64,000 nt of DNA from Rhizomicrobium electricum (lineage in GTDB: Bacteria; Pseudomonadota; Alphaproteobacteria; Micropepsales; Micropepsaceae): positions 124,001-188,000 of the forward strand of contig NZ_JAASQS010000003.1 in the NCBI RefSeq assembly GCF_011762045.1, given 5' to 3'. Position numbers and translations under genes: made by a program. Positions 28,937 through 37,693 of the stretch are shown piece by piece (positions within the stretch are counted from its first letter, which is position 1; each line of letters opens with the position of its first letter). The notes under the pieces were generated by a model that saw only the letters and a list, made by a program, of their open reading frames with translations, did no database searches and had not been told where the DNA came from.

Positions 28937-30550
28937 ATGGAACCGACGACACGGCGAAACGCCTTGAAAGCCACATTGGTCGGCGCCGCCGCAACCGTCC
29001 TTCCTACCGCAGACGCGGCACCCAAAGGGAAAGCCGCGCCGATAACGAACCCCCAATGGGCGAGCGGAGTGGAAGGCCAGCGCAAGGCCGATCTCGGCAA
29101 CGGCTCTTATCGCAACCCGATCGTGCCCGGCGATCATCCCGACCCTACTGTCCTGAAAGACGGCGACGATTACTACATGACGTTTTCGTCGTTCCAGGCC
29201 TACCCCGGCGTGGTCATCTGGCACTCGAAAGATCTGGTGAATTGGACACCGATCGGGCCGGCCTTGAAGAAGCCGATCGGTGCGGTGTGGGCTACCGACA
29301 TCGCCAAGCACAACGGCCGTTATTATATCTACATTCCAGCCGTCACCGATGCGGGTAATGCCATCTACGTGATCCACGCGGACAACATCCGCGGTCCCTG
29401 GAGCGATCCTATCGACCTCAAGATTTCGGACTGCATCGATCCCGGACACGCGGTGGGTGAGGACGGGAAGCGCTACCTGTTTCTCAACGGCGTGCGCCGC
29501 ATCCGTCTCACCGACGACGGCCTCACCACCGACGGACCACTCGAACAGGTCTATAAGCCGTGGGAATATCCTAAGGACTGGGTGGTGGAGATGTTCGCCC
29601 CCGAGGGACCGAAAATTCTCCGCCGCGGCGAATGGTTCTACATGATCGCCGCAGTGGGCGGCACCAGCGGCCCGCCGACCAGCCATATGGTCACTGTCGC
29701 GCGGTCGAAATCTATCCATGGTCCTTGGGAGAACTGCCCGCACAACCCCATCGTACACACCCAATCGACCGACGAGCCGTGGTGGTCCCGCGGCCACGCC
29801 ACGATCGTCGAAGGCCCCGGCGGCGACTGGTGGATGATCTATCACGGATACGAGAACGGCTATCGCACGCTGGGACGGCAGCCTTTGCTCGAGCCCATCG
29901 AGTGGACCAAAGACGGCTGGCCGCGCGCCAAAGGAGGTATTCTGGCGACACCCCTCGCCAAGCCGAAGGGCGGCCGCACCAGCACCGCCGGATTTGCACT
30001 GTCGGACGACTTTTCGACCAACAAACTCGGCATGCAGTGGGGATTCTATGCGCCGGCGGCGGATGAAACGGAGCGAGCCCGCTATGAGAACGGCAGCTTG
30101 ATTGTCCGGGCGAAAGGATCATCTCCGGCCGATTGCTCGCCGCTCACATGCGTTGTCGGCGATCACAGCTACGAAGCCACCGTTACGCTCGAAATGACCG
30201 AGGGAGCGCAAGGCGGGCTGGCATTGTTCTACGACCATCGCGGCTTTGTCGGCATCGGGTTCGGTGACGGCAAGATGTTCACGTACAACAATGGGCAAGA
30301 GCAAGCCTGGATGCGGCAGCCGCTCGCGGCCAATCCGGTCCGCATCAAGGTGACCAACCGGGAAAACATCGTCACCTTCCACTACTCCATTGACGGAAAG
30401 ACCTGGATCCAGCATCCGTGGCAGATGGAAGTCTCTGGCTATCACCACAACGTCTTCAACGGCTTCATGAGCTTGCGCATAGCACTGTTCAGTGCCGGAA
30501 AAGGCGAGGTGCGCACGCGCGACTTCACCTATCGCGGCCTGGGTGGGTGA
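28937..30550 (+). CDS. GH43-family glycoside hydrolase with a beta-sandwich C-domain
   Basis: 537 residues with a Tat-like N-terminus (TTRRNALKATLVGAAATVLPTADA). The five-bladed propeller shows NPIVPGDHPDPTVLKDGDDYYMTFSS, with the base aspartate in HPDP, further AVWATDIAKHNGRYYIY and WVVEMFAPEGPKIL with a candidate acid glutamate. From about residue 350 a C-terminal lectin-like sandwich (LSDDFSTNKLGMQWGFYAP) as in beta-xylosidases. It would cleave xylosidic or arabinosidic bonds in the periplasm. It is separate from the neighbours and might act on plant or on own polysaccharide. Confidence 0.9.
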   Translation: MEPTTRRNALKATLVGAAATVLPTADAAPKGKAAPITNPQWASGVEGQRKADLGNGSYRNPIVPGDHPDPTVLKDGDDYYMTFSSFQAYPGVVIWHSKDLVNWTPIGPALKKPIGAVWATDIAKHNGRYYIYIPAVTDAGNAIYVIHADNIRGPWSDPIDLKISDCIDPGHAVGEDGKRYLFLNGVRRIRLTDDGLTTDGPLEQVYKPWEYPKDWVVEMFAPEGPKILRRGEWFYMIAAVGGTSGPPTSHMVTVARSKSIHGPWENCPHNPIVHTQSTDEPWWSRGHATIVEGPGGDWWMIYHGYENGYRTLGRQPLLEPIEWTKDGWPRAKGGILATPLAKPKGGRTSTAGFALSDDFSTNKLGMQWGFYAPAADETERARYENGSLIVRAKGSSPADCSPLTCVVGDHSYEATVTLEMTEGAQGGLALFYDHRGFVGIGFGDGKMFTYNNGQEQAWMRQPLAANPVRIKVTNRENIVTFHYSIDGKTWIQHPWQMEVSGYHHNVFNGFMSLRIALFSAGKGEVRTRDFTYRGLGG

Positions 30551-30807
30551 GGTCCCGGGTGCAAACCTGAAAGCCCTCCTTGCGATAGAGCGGAGGCGTT
30601 CTTCGGGATTTCCTTTTTAATGCGATAAGGAGCCCGGCTCTTGCTGTGCTCGCATCGGCGACAAAGGCGCGGAACCTGCCTCCGCGTTTAAGAACATCAC
30701 TGCAACTATCTCGCGACAGGTACCAATAGCATTCCAACGCTAAATGGCAGAAGTGTGAGATGCGCTCGGCCCATCGGGAGCGCGCGATGATTGGCGACTG
30801 GACGTAT

Positions 30808-31638
30808 TTATGCGAGATGTGAGACGTTCCCGGCGACTGGCAAGCGCGTGTCTCCATTGACGCCGGTGCCCTTGCCCGCGGTGTCGAGAAGATCGAGGAA
30901 CGGCTTGACGAGGTCGATCGGCATCGGAAAAATCACCGTCGAATTCTGTTCGGCACCGATCTCCGCCAGGGTCTGAAGGTAGCGCAGCTGCATCGCGGCC
31001 GGAATGCTTCCAAGAATCTTGGCGGCGTTGACAAGAGTCTGCGATGCCTGGAACTCAGCTTCGGCGTGAATGACCTTGGCGCGCCGGTCACGTTCGGCCT
31101 CGGCCTGTTTGGCGATGGCGCGCACCATGTTCTCGGTGAGTTCGACGGTCCGGATCTCGACATTGCTCACCTTGATGCCCCAGGTTTCGGTCTGCGCATC
31201 CAGGATGCCTTGGACATCGACGCTGAGCTTCTTGCGCTCCGAAAGCATTTCATCGAGCTCGTGCTGCCCGAGCACGGCGCGCAGCGTGGTTTGCGCGAGC
31301 ATATCCGTCGCGGGAAGAAAGTGTTGGACTTGGATGATCGCTCGTTCCGGATCGACGACGCGGAAGTAGAGCACTGCGTCGACCTTCATCGACACGTTAT
31401 CGCGCGAGATCACATCCTGGCTCGGTATCTCGATCACCTGCACCCGCAGGTCCACGCGTACCATTTCCTGGATGAAAGGAATGAGGATTACCAGACCGGG
31501 GCCCTTGACCTTTTCAAAACGCCCAAGCGTGAAGACCACCGCGCGCTCATATTCACGCAGGATCTTTATGCTCGTCGTGGCCAATATGATCACGATGACC
31601 ACGACTGCCGGGATCAAGAACGCACTTGATAAAAGCAT
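30808..31638 (-). CDS. Slipin (SPFH/stomatin-like membrane protein)
   Basis: 276 residues. One N-terminal membrane helix (AFLIPAVVVIVIILATTSI) and then the SPFH domain: IKILREYERAVVFTLGRFEKVKGPGLVILIPFIQEMVRVDLR, ISRDNVSMKVDAVLYFRV and TLRAVLGQHELDEMLSERKKL, followed by a coiled coil with AIAKQAEAERDRRAKVIHAEAE. It would form membrane scaffolds. An NfeD partner is not adjacent. The gene opens the stress region; only a poor version of the common box lies upstream (see rejected). Confidence 0.93.
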   Translation of the reverse strand: MLLSSAFLIPAVVVIVIILATTSIKILREYERAVVFTLGRFEKVKGPGLVILIPFIQEMVRVDLRVQVIEIPSQDVISRDNVSMKVDAVLYFRVVDPERAIIQVQHFLPATDMLAQTTLRAVLGQHELDEMLSERKKLSVDVQGILDAQTETWGIKVSNVEIRTVELTENMVRAIAKQAEAERDRRAKVIHAEAEFQASQTLVNAAKILGSIPAAMQLRYLQTLAEIGAEQNSTVIFPMPIDLVKPFLDLLDTAGKGTGVNGDTRLPVAGNVSHLA

Positions 31639-31833
31639 GGTGTTGCTCCCTTCAGAGCGCGAAATTGTAGAAGGCCTCTTCGGCCGCTAGCTGTCGCACA
31701 CTGAGACAAGAAAATACTCGGCGCGGGCGCCGTCATTTACCTCAACGGGTCCGCGCCGATCGGTGGCGAATTCCGATCGGCGGAGGACCTGGACGCTAAG
31801 CCACATTTTCCGCTTAGCGCCACCCAGCCGAGG

Positions 31834-33615
31834 CTAGTTCGGCGGGTTCTGCTCGCCCTTGGTCTCGTGCTTGGTCTTTTTGGCCTCGTCAGTGCCTGCT
31901 GGCGGGGAACCGCTTTCGGTCGCCGCAGGCCGTGTGTGGGTGACCGGCACCGGGCGTTCCATTTTGTGTTCCGTTGGATGTACCACCGGCGCTGCTGCCG
32001 GCGCGCTAACCGGCGCGGTAACCGGCGGAGGTGCCTTATGCTCCAGCAGCGGCTTCTGCACTGGTTCGACTGCCGGCCTTACCACGGGCTGGGTTACCGG
32101 ATGCGCCGGCGGTGCAATACCGTCACCAACCGCATGAGCGCGTGCCTTTCCCGTGATGTCAGTGGGCGCGCCGGTCGCGCCCGTCATATGGTCCGGCATA
32201 CGTCTGTCATGCATGTTGCCGGTCTCGGATGCCCTGCCTCCGTCCATGGTCGATGGCGTGGGACCCTTGCCTGGTCCCGTCGTTTTGACCGGGCTCGGCA
32301 TTGTGGCCGGACTCGCGGTGGCGGCCGGACCCGTGACAGGTTGAGTCTTGCCGGCGTGCCCACCAATCTGGCTACCGGCCTCGGGTGCGTGACCGCCAAC
32401 TACCGGGTGACCAGCATTCGGCCCCATCATTGTACCGGACCCCGTTGGGGTTGTGACGGGAGCAGCGCTTGCCGGCTTTGGCGGCAATCCTTTTGGTCCG
32501 CTCGTTGGTGTAACGGCCGTTCCGCCCGGTGTTGCACCGGCTGGACCCGCACGCAATTGCCCGTGAAATTGCGTGGTTGCCGCGGGAGTCGCGATCGTTG
32601 CCTTTGTGAAGACATGCGGCGTAAGCCTGCCGGCACCTGCACCCGGCTTGTCGGCCAAACCGGGCGTGCCGCCCGCATGGCGTGCGGGCGCATGATCGGA
32701 AAGCTTGTCGATCACGGCCGGCGGAGGTGGCGGTGCCGAGTTCGCTACGCCGGTTCCGTGCGGTGCGCGGTTGAATTCCCGCACGCGGTATTTCTGTCCG
32801 TCATCGACCGTCGCCACCGAATTGGAACGCTTGAATACCGCCGCAGCCGCAACCGGAACGATGGCTTGCCCCCTCGCCCGTTCGACCGCGTGAACATCGA
32901 CGCTGCGGTTCACCATGTAGTTGTTGACCACGGTATAGTTCGTGATGTTCGTGGTCTGCCGAATGCTGGTGACGGCGCGGTCCCGAGTATAGGCGACATG
33001 CCGATAGTCGCGATCGGCCATATGACCGGTATCGACAAAGGTCCAGTTCGCTGCAAAACGCCGCTGATCATAATCCCGACCATACCAGCGCGAATAACCG
33101 TAGTAGTCCGACGTGTTGTTCCAACTGGCGGATATTCCACCAAACGAAATGCCGACGAAGGCTTCGCCTCGTCCACCAAGGAATCCATCGTCAGGAGGCA
33201 TCGGCATCCAGCCCACCGACTGCCGGTTCGAACGCCACACCACCCAACCGGGGCTCCAGGAATAGCCGGGGATCCACATCCAGCCGTCGTAGGGATCGTC
33301 GACCCAGCGACCATAGTGGAACGCTATGTCACCCCAATCGTAGTCCGAAGCCCATGTCCAGCCATAAGCGCCGGTATAGACCCAACGGCCGCCGCTATAG
33401 TAGGGGCGAAAATCGTCGCTCACATCTGCAGGCTGCCAAACCAGCCCCCAGCGGTCGCTATAAACCCAGTCGCCATATCGCGCCAACTGATGGTGAAAGC
33501 TGTCGAAGCTGACATCCCAGCGCTCCTGCGCTTGGGCAGGAACAGCGGCAGCAAATGGAAAAACGCCAACCGTGAGAACGCTTGCCAGTAGCCTGGCCCG
33601 CAGGATTCGGCGCAT
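31834..33615 (-). CDS. DUF6600-type secreted protein with a long low-complexity tail
   Basis: About 593 residues from ATG 33615, preceded by GGGAG at eight bases. Signal peptide to about residue 28, then W/Y-rich repeats such as YGDWVYSDRWGLVWQPADV, GRWVYTGAYGWTWASDYDWGDIAFHYGRWVDDPYDGWMWIPG typical of DUF6600 proteins. From about residue 290 onward the sequence is proline/alanine/threonine-rich and without structure. It is likely a periplasmic or surface protein. A good box lies at 33855-33875, about 220 bp before the start. Confidence 0.85.
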   Translation of the reverse strand: MRRILRARLLASVLTVGVFPFAAAVPAQAQERWDVSFDSFHHQLARYGDWVYSDRWGLVWQPADVSDDFRPYYSGGRWVYTGAYGWTWASDYDWGDIAFHYGRWVDDPYDGWMWIPGYSWSPGWVVWRSNRQSVGWMPMPPDDGFLGGRGEAFVGISFGGISASWNNTSDYYGYSRWYGRDYDQRRFAANWTFVDTGHMADRDYRHVAYTRDRAVTSIRQTTNITNYTVVNNYMVNRSVDVHAVERARGQAIVPVAAAAVFKRSNSVATVDDGQKYRVREFNRAPHGTGVANSAPPPPPAVIDKLSDHAPARHAGGTPGLADKPGAGAGRLTPHVFTKATIATPAATTQFHGQLRAGPAGATPGGTAVTPTSGPKGLPPKPASAAPVTTPTGSGTMMGPNAGHPVVGGHAPEAGSQIGGHAGKTQPVTGPAATASPATMPSPVKTTGPGKGPTPSTMDGGRASETGNMHDRRMPDHMTGATGAPTDITGKARAHAVGDGIAPPAHPVTQPVVRPAVEPVQKPLLEHKAPPPVTAPVSAPAAAPVVHPTEHKMERPVPVTHTRPAATESGSPPAGTDEAKKTKHETKGEQNPPN

Positions 33616-33828
33616 ATCTTTGTCTCCCAAAAGCTCGCGTGTTCAATGCGAGCGGATGCAACATATCTCCAGCGATATCGGAACCGTGACTGCATGGACG
33701 CAAACGCCGCTGCGCATCGCAAAGTCTTGATGAATGTATCGCCATGAAGCCGCCACGACGTGGACTGCTCATCGCCGATACCGTCAATCCAGACAGCAAA
33801 ATCGGTTCGGACTCCGTGTTGCGGCAAC

Positions 33829-33875
33829 ATCGTAGCAAGCCGCGAAACAGCTAAGGTAGGGTCGGAATCTACTCA
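33829..33875 (-). promoter_or_regulatory. Regulon box with -10 hexamer, for the DUF6600 gene
   Basis: On the - strand TGAGTAGATTCCG followed by ACCCTACC, and TACGAT at box position 42 (33829-33834). Downstream gene starts at 33615. Confidence 0.8.
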
Positions 33876-33921
33876 GCATTCGCACGCCAGCGGCGTCCAC
33901 ACCCGGTGCTGCGCCGTTGCG

Positions 33922-33962
33922 GAAAAAGGCCGCCGACCGGGGGGTATGAAGGCCGGCGGCCT
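33922..33962 (-). terminator. Intrinsic terminator of the candidate small RNA
   Basis: On the - strand AGGCCGCCGGCC and GGTCGGCGGCCT pair over 11 of 12 positions around a 12-base C-rich loop and are followed by TTTTT. It lies about 110 bases after the predicted start from the box at 34066-34086. Confidence 0.75.
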
Positions 33963-34035
33963 ACGTGGCCCGATCAACGAGCGCATTGAGGGAGTTCCGC
34001 GCAGGGATCACCAGATAATTGGCTGATGGCCAGTA
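33922..34035 (-). ncRNA. Candidate box-controlled small RNA
   Basis: A box (34066-34086) and TAGAGT -10 (34040-34045) predict a leftward transcript from about 34033 which meets a strong intrinsic terminator at 33922-33962, giving about 112 nt. No convincing protein frame fits; a 37-codon frame lacks a ribosome binding site and runs through the terminator. Two pyrimidine-rich stretches, ACTCCCTC and the ACCCCCC terminator loop, are single-stranded candidates that could pair with Shine-Dalgarno sequences. Function is inferred only from this layout. Confidence 0.5.
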
Positions 34036-34039
34036 TTGC

Positions 34040-34086
34040 ACTCTAGCCCAACGGCCACTTCACCGGGCAGGCTCGGAATATACTCA
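34040..34086 (-). promoter_or_regulatory. Regulon box with -10 hexamer, for the candidate small RNA
   Basis: On the - strand TGAGTATATTCCG, then AGCCTGCC, and TAGAGT at box position 42. The next protein gene on this strand has its own box, so this copy serves the small RNA at 33922-34035. Confidence 0.75.
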
Positions 34087-34215
34087 AGTGAACGTGCCCG
34101 GCAGTCAGCGGCGTTACCGCCAAGCCCCAGCCCGATCGACAGCGTGGCCGTGTCGAGCGTCTCTCCCAGTCGTGCGCTGCCCCAATTCGCGATTGGCGCA
34201 AAGCCGCCGCCGGCA

Positions 34216-34261
34216 TGAGTACATTCCGGTCCTGCCGTGCTGCAAACAGCGAGGCTATAGA
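34216..34261 (+). promoter_or_regulatory. Regulon box with -10 hexamer, for the CsbD gene
   Basis: TGAGTACATTCCG then GTCCTGCC; TATAGA at box position 41 (34256-34261), the best -10 of the set. Downstream ATG at 34346. Confidence 0.85.
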
Positions 34262-34345
34262 TATCGTTCAGTGCCTCATGTTTACGCGGCGGCGCCAGAA
34301 CCGACGCCCGCTTCGGCGAGCACCGCAACCACAAAGGAACATACG

Positions 34346-34546
34346 ATGAATTGGGATCAAGTCGAAGGCAGCTGGAAAATGCAAAAGGGCAAGATCATGT
34401 CGAAGTGGGGCAAGCTGACCGACGACGACATCGAATCCATCAAAGGCAAGCGAACCGAACTGCTCGGTCTCATTCAGTCTCGATACGGCCGCGCCAAGAA
34501 TGAGGCCGAACTCGAAATCGACAAGTGGGTCGAGCTGCTCAGCTAA
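34346..34546 (+). CDS. CsbD-family stress protein
   Basis: 66 residues with the complete CsbD pattern: MNWDQVEGSWKMQKGKIMSK, WGKLTDDDIESIKGKRTELLG, QSRYGRAKNEAELEIDKW. The family is induced in general stress responses of many bacteria; its molecular role is unknown. It has its own box 110-130 bp upstream and stands alone. Confidence 0.95.
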   Translation: MNWDQVEGSWKMQKGKIMSKWGKLTDDDIESIKGKRTELLGLIQSRYGRAKNEAELEIDKWVELLS

Positions 34547-34617
34547 CAACTTGCCCGGAGCCACTATTTCCGATCAAGAGAACGAACGCATGGTCATCGA
34601 GGCGCGGCCCGAACGGC

Positions 34618-34663
34618 TGAGTAGATTCCGGTCCTTTCCGACTGAATCCAGCGATGGCAGTGT
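34618..34663 (+). promoter_or_regulatory. Regulon box with weak -10, for the YRDGYWD-repeat gene
   Basis: TGAGTAGATTCCG then GTCCTTTCC; CAGTGT at box position 41. Downstream ATG at 34726. Confidence 0.75.
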
Positions 34664-34725
34664 CTTCAAACCGCTGTCGTATCGCGCTTGCTTGGCGCAG
34701 GTGGCAGCTAGCTGAGGATTCCAAC

Positions 34726-35235
34726 ATGCGTAGACTCTTGAAAGGCGCGGCAATTGCGCTCGTTCTGGCCGGCGCGACGTTTGCAACCACCGGCACATCA
34801 AATGCCGAGGGCTTTGCTATCACCACATCCGACCACGGCCGCGATCATCGCAATACCAGCGTTTCGGTCGATTTTGGTAATGTCGCTTACGGGTATCGGG
34901 ACGGGTATTGGGACAATAGCCATCGCTGGCACAACTGGCGCAACAGCCGCGAGCACCGTGACTATCGCGATCACCATCGTGACAGCTATCGAAGCGGGTA
35001 TCACGATCGCTACAGCGGTCAAGGCTGGATGGGCGACGATCGTTCCGTCACGAGCGTTTCCTTCGATTTTGGTGACGTCGCTTACGGGTATCGGGATGGA
35101 TATTGGGACAATAGCCATCGCTGGCACAACTGGCGCAACCGTAACGACCACGACAATTATCGCAACCATCAGGGCAACCATTACCGCAACGGGAACCACG
35201 ATCGCTACCGCGGCCACGGTTGGCAGAGAAACTAG
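34726..35235 (+). CDS. Secreted YRDGYWD-repeat protein
   Basis: 169 residues with a signal peptide (LLKGAAIALVLAGATFATTGTSNA). The mature part contains two copies of DFG-x-VAYGYRDGYWDNSH followed by RWHNWRN (about residues 50-75 and 115-140), separated by a histidine/arginine/aspartate-rich stretch. The two copies also match at DNA level. A paralogue at 39484 has the same motif twice. The protein is very polar and may bind metal or interact with the envelope; no family function is known to me. Confidence 0.85.
   Translation: MRRLLKGAAIALVLAGATFATTGTSNAEGFAITTSDHGRDHRNTSVSVDFGNVAYGYRDGYWDNSHRWHNWRNSREHRDYRDHHRDSYRSGYHDRYSGQGWMGDDRSVTSVSFDFGDVAYGYRDGYWDNSHRWHNWRNRNDHDNYRNHQGNHYRNGNHDRYRGHGWQRN
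34869..35139 (+). repeat. Two 76-bp direct repeats inside the YRDGYWD gene
   Basis: 34869-34944 and 35064-35139 differ at four positions of 76, a sign of recent internal duplication or gene conversion. They are 195 bp apart, a multiple of three, so the frame is kept. Confidence 0.85.
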
Positions 35236-35351
35236 GCCCGTCACATGGTGTCCAACGTCATGGCGATGTTTCCCTTGATGGGCCGCAGCACCATCGACCG
35301 GCACGCACCGAGATCAGAGGCAGGACGTCCCCTGCCCCTGTCCCGGTCGGA

Positions 35352-35420
35352 TTACTTCGCGGGCGGCGCAACAACAACGATTGCGCCCGGTAGGCCGGAC
35401 CCAGCAGGCAGCGAGCCCAC
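35352..35420 (-). pseudogene. 3' relic of a collagen-like gene
   Basis: Between two convergent genes the - strand encodes GSGLPGAIVVVAPPAK and a stop. It resembles the C-terminus of the collagen-like lipoprotein at 39013 ([15 protein letters not shown]). The downstream sequence also matches: ATTACTTCG...CGGCGG and the inverted repeat with AGGCAG. Upstream a TGA interrupts the frame after about 20 codons. I read it as the remains of a second collagen-like gene. Confidence 0.55.
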
Positions 35421-35457
35421 GCGTGGCCATCAGCCATCGCCCTGTCGTCCGAACAGC

Positions 35458-36081
35458 CTAATCGGTGTACCAGTTGCCATCGTTGTGGCGGCAGGCCGTG
35501 CCGGTGCGATTATAGGATTGTCCGTTGCTATATCCCGCTTCCCTGAAATCACGACAGACATTGCCGTTGCGCGAATACTCACGGGTCGGCGTGAAGCTGC
35601 CGTAGCTCTGTCCATCGGGGGCGCGCCAGCGATGACGCTGACCGACTCGACCGTTGAAGCCCTGACCGTAGGAGGCCATGGCGACGCGCCGATCGTCGCA
35701 ATTCATATTGCTCGCAATCGTGTTGCCAACAAGACCGCCGAGAATAACGCCTCCGACAACGGCACCGCCGTTGCCGCGCCCGGCAGAATTGCCGATCAAA
35801 CCACCGACAACGGCGCCTAATAAGGCACCCGCGGCGGCATTGTTGCTGCAATCCCGACCGTAATAGTATGCCCCTTGCTTATAGCCGACGTCGCGACGAT
35901 AGGGATCGGGCCGATAACGATCATTGCGGTCGCGGCGGGCATAACCGTCGTCGTAACCGTAGTTGTAGCCGTTACCATAACTGGGTTGATTTCGATCCCC
36001 GCGACCATCTTGCGCCGTTGCCGTGCCGGCGCACACTACGATTGCCACCGTGGCGAGCAGCAAGCCCATCCTTTTCGACAT
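35458..36081 (-). CDS. 17-kDa-antigen-like glycine-zipper protein (copy A)
   Basis: 207 residues, signal peptide (LLLATVAIVVCAGTATA), a tyrosine/arginine/aspartate-rich region with YGNGYNYGYDDGYARRDRND, then a glycine zipper GALLGAVVGGLIGNSAGRGNGGAVVGGVILGGLVGNTIA (about residues 85-125) and a C-terminal globular segment with four cysteines in all (CSNN, MNCDD, VCRD, ACRH). This is the plan of Rickettsia 17-kDa surface antigen-like proteins that sit in the outer membrane. Strongly similar to the gene at 40257. A box is found upstream at 36193-36213. Confidence 0.87.
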   Translation of the reverse strand: MSKRMGLLLATVAIVVCAGTATAQDGRGDRNQPSYGNGYNYGYDDGYARRDRNDRYRPDPYRRDVGYKQGAYYYGRDCSNNAAAGALLGAVVGGLIGNSAGRGNGGAVVGGVILGGLVGNTIASNMNCDDRRVAMASYGQGFNGRVGQRHRWRAPDGQSYGSFTPTREYSRNGNVCRDFREAGYSNGQSYNRTGTACRHNDGNWYTD

Positions 36082-36168
36082 CGTTTTGTCCTCAACAGAT
36101 GCCCGCGTGAGGTTCCAACGGGGAATGGCGCGGGATAGGGGGAGCGCCCAACGTGCTCACTCCCCGCG

Positions 36169-36213
36169 ATAGTATTCGATCGCGCAAACTCCGGTAGCAT
36201 CGGAAACTACGCA
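36169..36213 (-). promoter_or_regulatory. Regulon box with -10, for the glycine-zipper gene copy A
   Basis: On the - strand TGCGTAGTTTCCG then ATGCTACC; TACTAT at box position 40. It lies back to back with the box at 36260, the two first bases being 47 bp apart. Confidence 0.8.
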
Positions 36214-36259
36214 AAGGCGCGCGCAACGCACCTCACGATGACCGATTTCCGAGGCCGTC

Positions 36260-36304
36260 TGAGTAGATTCCGAATCTCCCATTCCGGCCGTACTCCTCTA
36301 GGCT
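36260..36304 (+). promoter_or_regulatory. Regulon box with -10, for the lpxR-like gene
   Basis: TGAGTAGATTCCG then AATCTCCC; TAGGCT at box position 40. Downstream ATG at 36450, preceded by GGGGGAG. Confidence 0.8.
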
Positions 36305-36449
36305 GACTGAAAATTCGGCTGACGGAACGCACGGGTTCAACCTCGCTGCGGTGCATTGATTTTGCCGCAGAGAACAGCGTGGCAAATCGGGATCGAGCAG
36401 CCTCGCCCGGCCTGGCCACGATCGATACTTCCGAAGAGGGGGAGAAATC

Positions 36450-37445
36450 ATGAAAACGACCACGTTCGCCTATCTTGCACTGCTCGCTGCGCTCGGTACC
36501 TCCGGCGCACAGGCGGCGGACGAACCCAGGCCCGAAAAAGGCACTCTGGGCATCCTTTTCGAGAACGACTGGTTCAACAATGCCGACCACAACTATACCA
36601 ACGGCATCGAGATCACCTACACAACGGCGCCACAAGACACGCCTGAGTGGCTCGTCGACACGGCACACTGGCTGCCATTCTTCACCGCGACAAGCGACGT
36701 ACGCACGCGTTATGCGCTGGGCCAGACGATGTTCACGCCGCTCGACACAACCCTGGCCAACCCGTCCCTGACGGATCGCCCTTATGCCGGTTTCCTGTTC
36801 GGCACCTTCGGCCTTGCCGGCGACAGCGGCACCCATCTGGACCAATTTCAGATCACGATCGGCGTGGTCGGACCGATGTCGATCGCCGGCGATACGCAAA
36901 GTTGGCTGCACGGCGCCATCGGCGATGCGAAATCGAAGGGCTGGCACTATCAACTGCGCAACGAACCCGGCCTCATCCTTCAGTATGAGCGCTCCATCAA
37001 GCTCATCCCGCCAAAATCGATTCTGGGTCTGATCTTCGATTTTGAACCGCACTACGGCGCAGCGGTCGGCAACGTCTACGACTTCGCTAATATCGGCGCG
37101 ATGGCGCGTCTGGGCTTCAACCTGCCGGGCGACTACGGCCCAATGCGGATCGATCCGAGCCTGCCGGGGTCGAACTTCTTCGAACCCACGGGAGGAATCA
37201 GCGCCTACATCTTTGCCGGCGTCGACGGCCGCGCGATCGGGCGCAACATTTTCCTCGACGGCAACACGTTTGAACACAGCCGCAGCGTGAGCAAGATGAA
37301 TCTCGTTTACGACTACGATCTCGGCGCTGCGGTCACCTTCCATGCCGTCCGGCTTTCCTATACCTACGTCATCCGCAGCCGCGAGTTCAAAACGCAGCCC
37401 GCCATGAGTAAATTCGGCGCGATGGCGCTTTCATTCCGGTTCTAG
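36450..37445 (+). CDS. lpxR: LpxR-family lipid A 3'-O-deacylase
   Basis: 331 residues, signal peptide (FAYLALLAALGTSGAQA), mature start with GILFENDWFNNADHNYTNGIEITYT: the E-N-D...D-x-x-Y-T-N-G motif carries the Asn/Asp of the LpxR active site. Further SWLHGAIGDAKSKGWHYQLRNEPGL, containing the expected histidine region, and many beta strands ending in F-R-F at the C-terminus, typical of outer-membrane barrels. It removes the acyloxyacyl group from lipid A on the cell surface, a change made under host or stress conditions. It has its own box. Confidence 0.88.
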   Translation: MKTTTFAYLALLAALGTSGAQAADEPRPEKGTLGILFENDWFNNADHNYTNGIEITYTTAPQDTPEWLVDTAHWLPFFTATSDVRTRYALGQTMFTPLDTTLANPSLTDRPYAGFLFGTFGLAGDSGTHLDQFQITIGVVGPMSIAGDTQSWLHGAIGDAKSKGWHYQLRNEPGLILQYERSIKLIPPKSILGLIFDFEPHYGAAVGNVYDFANIGAMARLGFNLPGDYGPMRIDPSLPGSNFFEPTGGISAYIFAGVDGRAIGRNIFLDGNTFEHSRSVSKMNLVYDYDLGAAVTFHAVRLSYTYVIRSREFKTQPAMSKFGAMALSFRF

Positions 37446-37603
37446 TGTTTCCGTCGCGTCGATCCCCCTACTGCATTCGGCTCTGCCGAATGAGATTCCG
37501 TGGCTCGGCCTCGATCAGGCGCGCCCAACGCCAAGCATCAACCTCACGGCGCACTTCGCGGCCGAGCAACGTCGAAGGCATCAGGGCGGTCTCACATACT
37601 TTC

Positions 37604-37649
37604 TGAGTAGATTCCGTCACTCGCTGTTGCGACTGACATGGCGCATAAA
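37604..37649 (+). promoter_or_regulatory. Regulon box with -10, for the small membrane protein gene
   Basis: TGAGTAGATTCCG then TCACTCGC; CATAAA at box position 41. Downstream ATG at 37694. Confidence 0.78.
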
Positions 37650-37693
37650 TCTATGCCTCAGGCGGACAGCTATTGTCCGCCGTGGGGATCTAG

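Noticed and set aside
31695-31712. A box-like CGAGTATTTTCTTG on the - strand before the slipin gene
   Set aside because: It lacks TTCCG and the CTGCC end, and no -10 lies at position 40-42. Counted only as a possible decayed site.
31867-33591. 574-codon + strand frame
   Set aside because: Antisense to the DUF6600 gene, arginine/cysteine-rich and without any domain.
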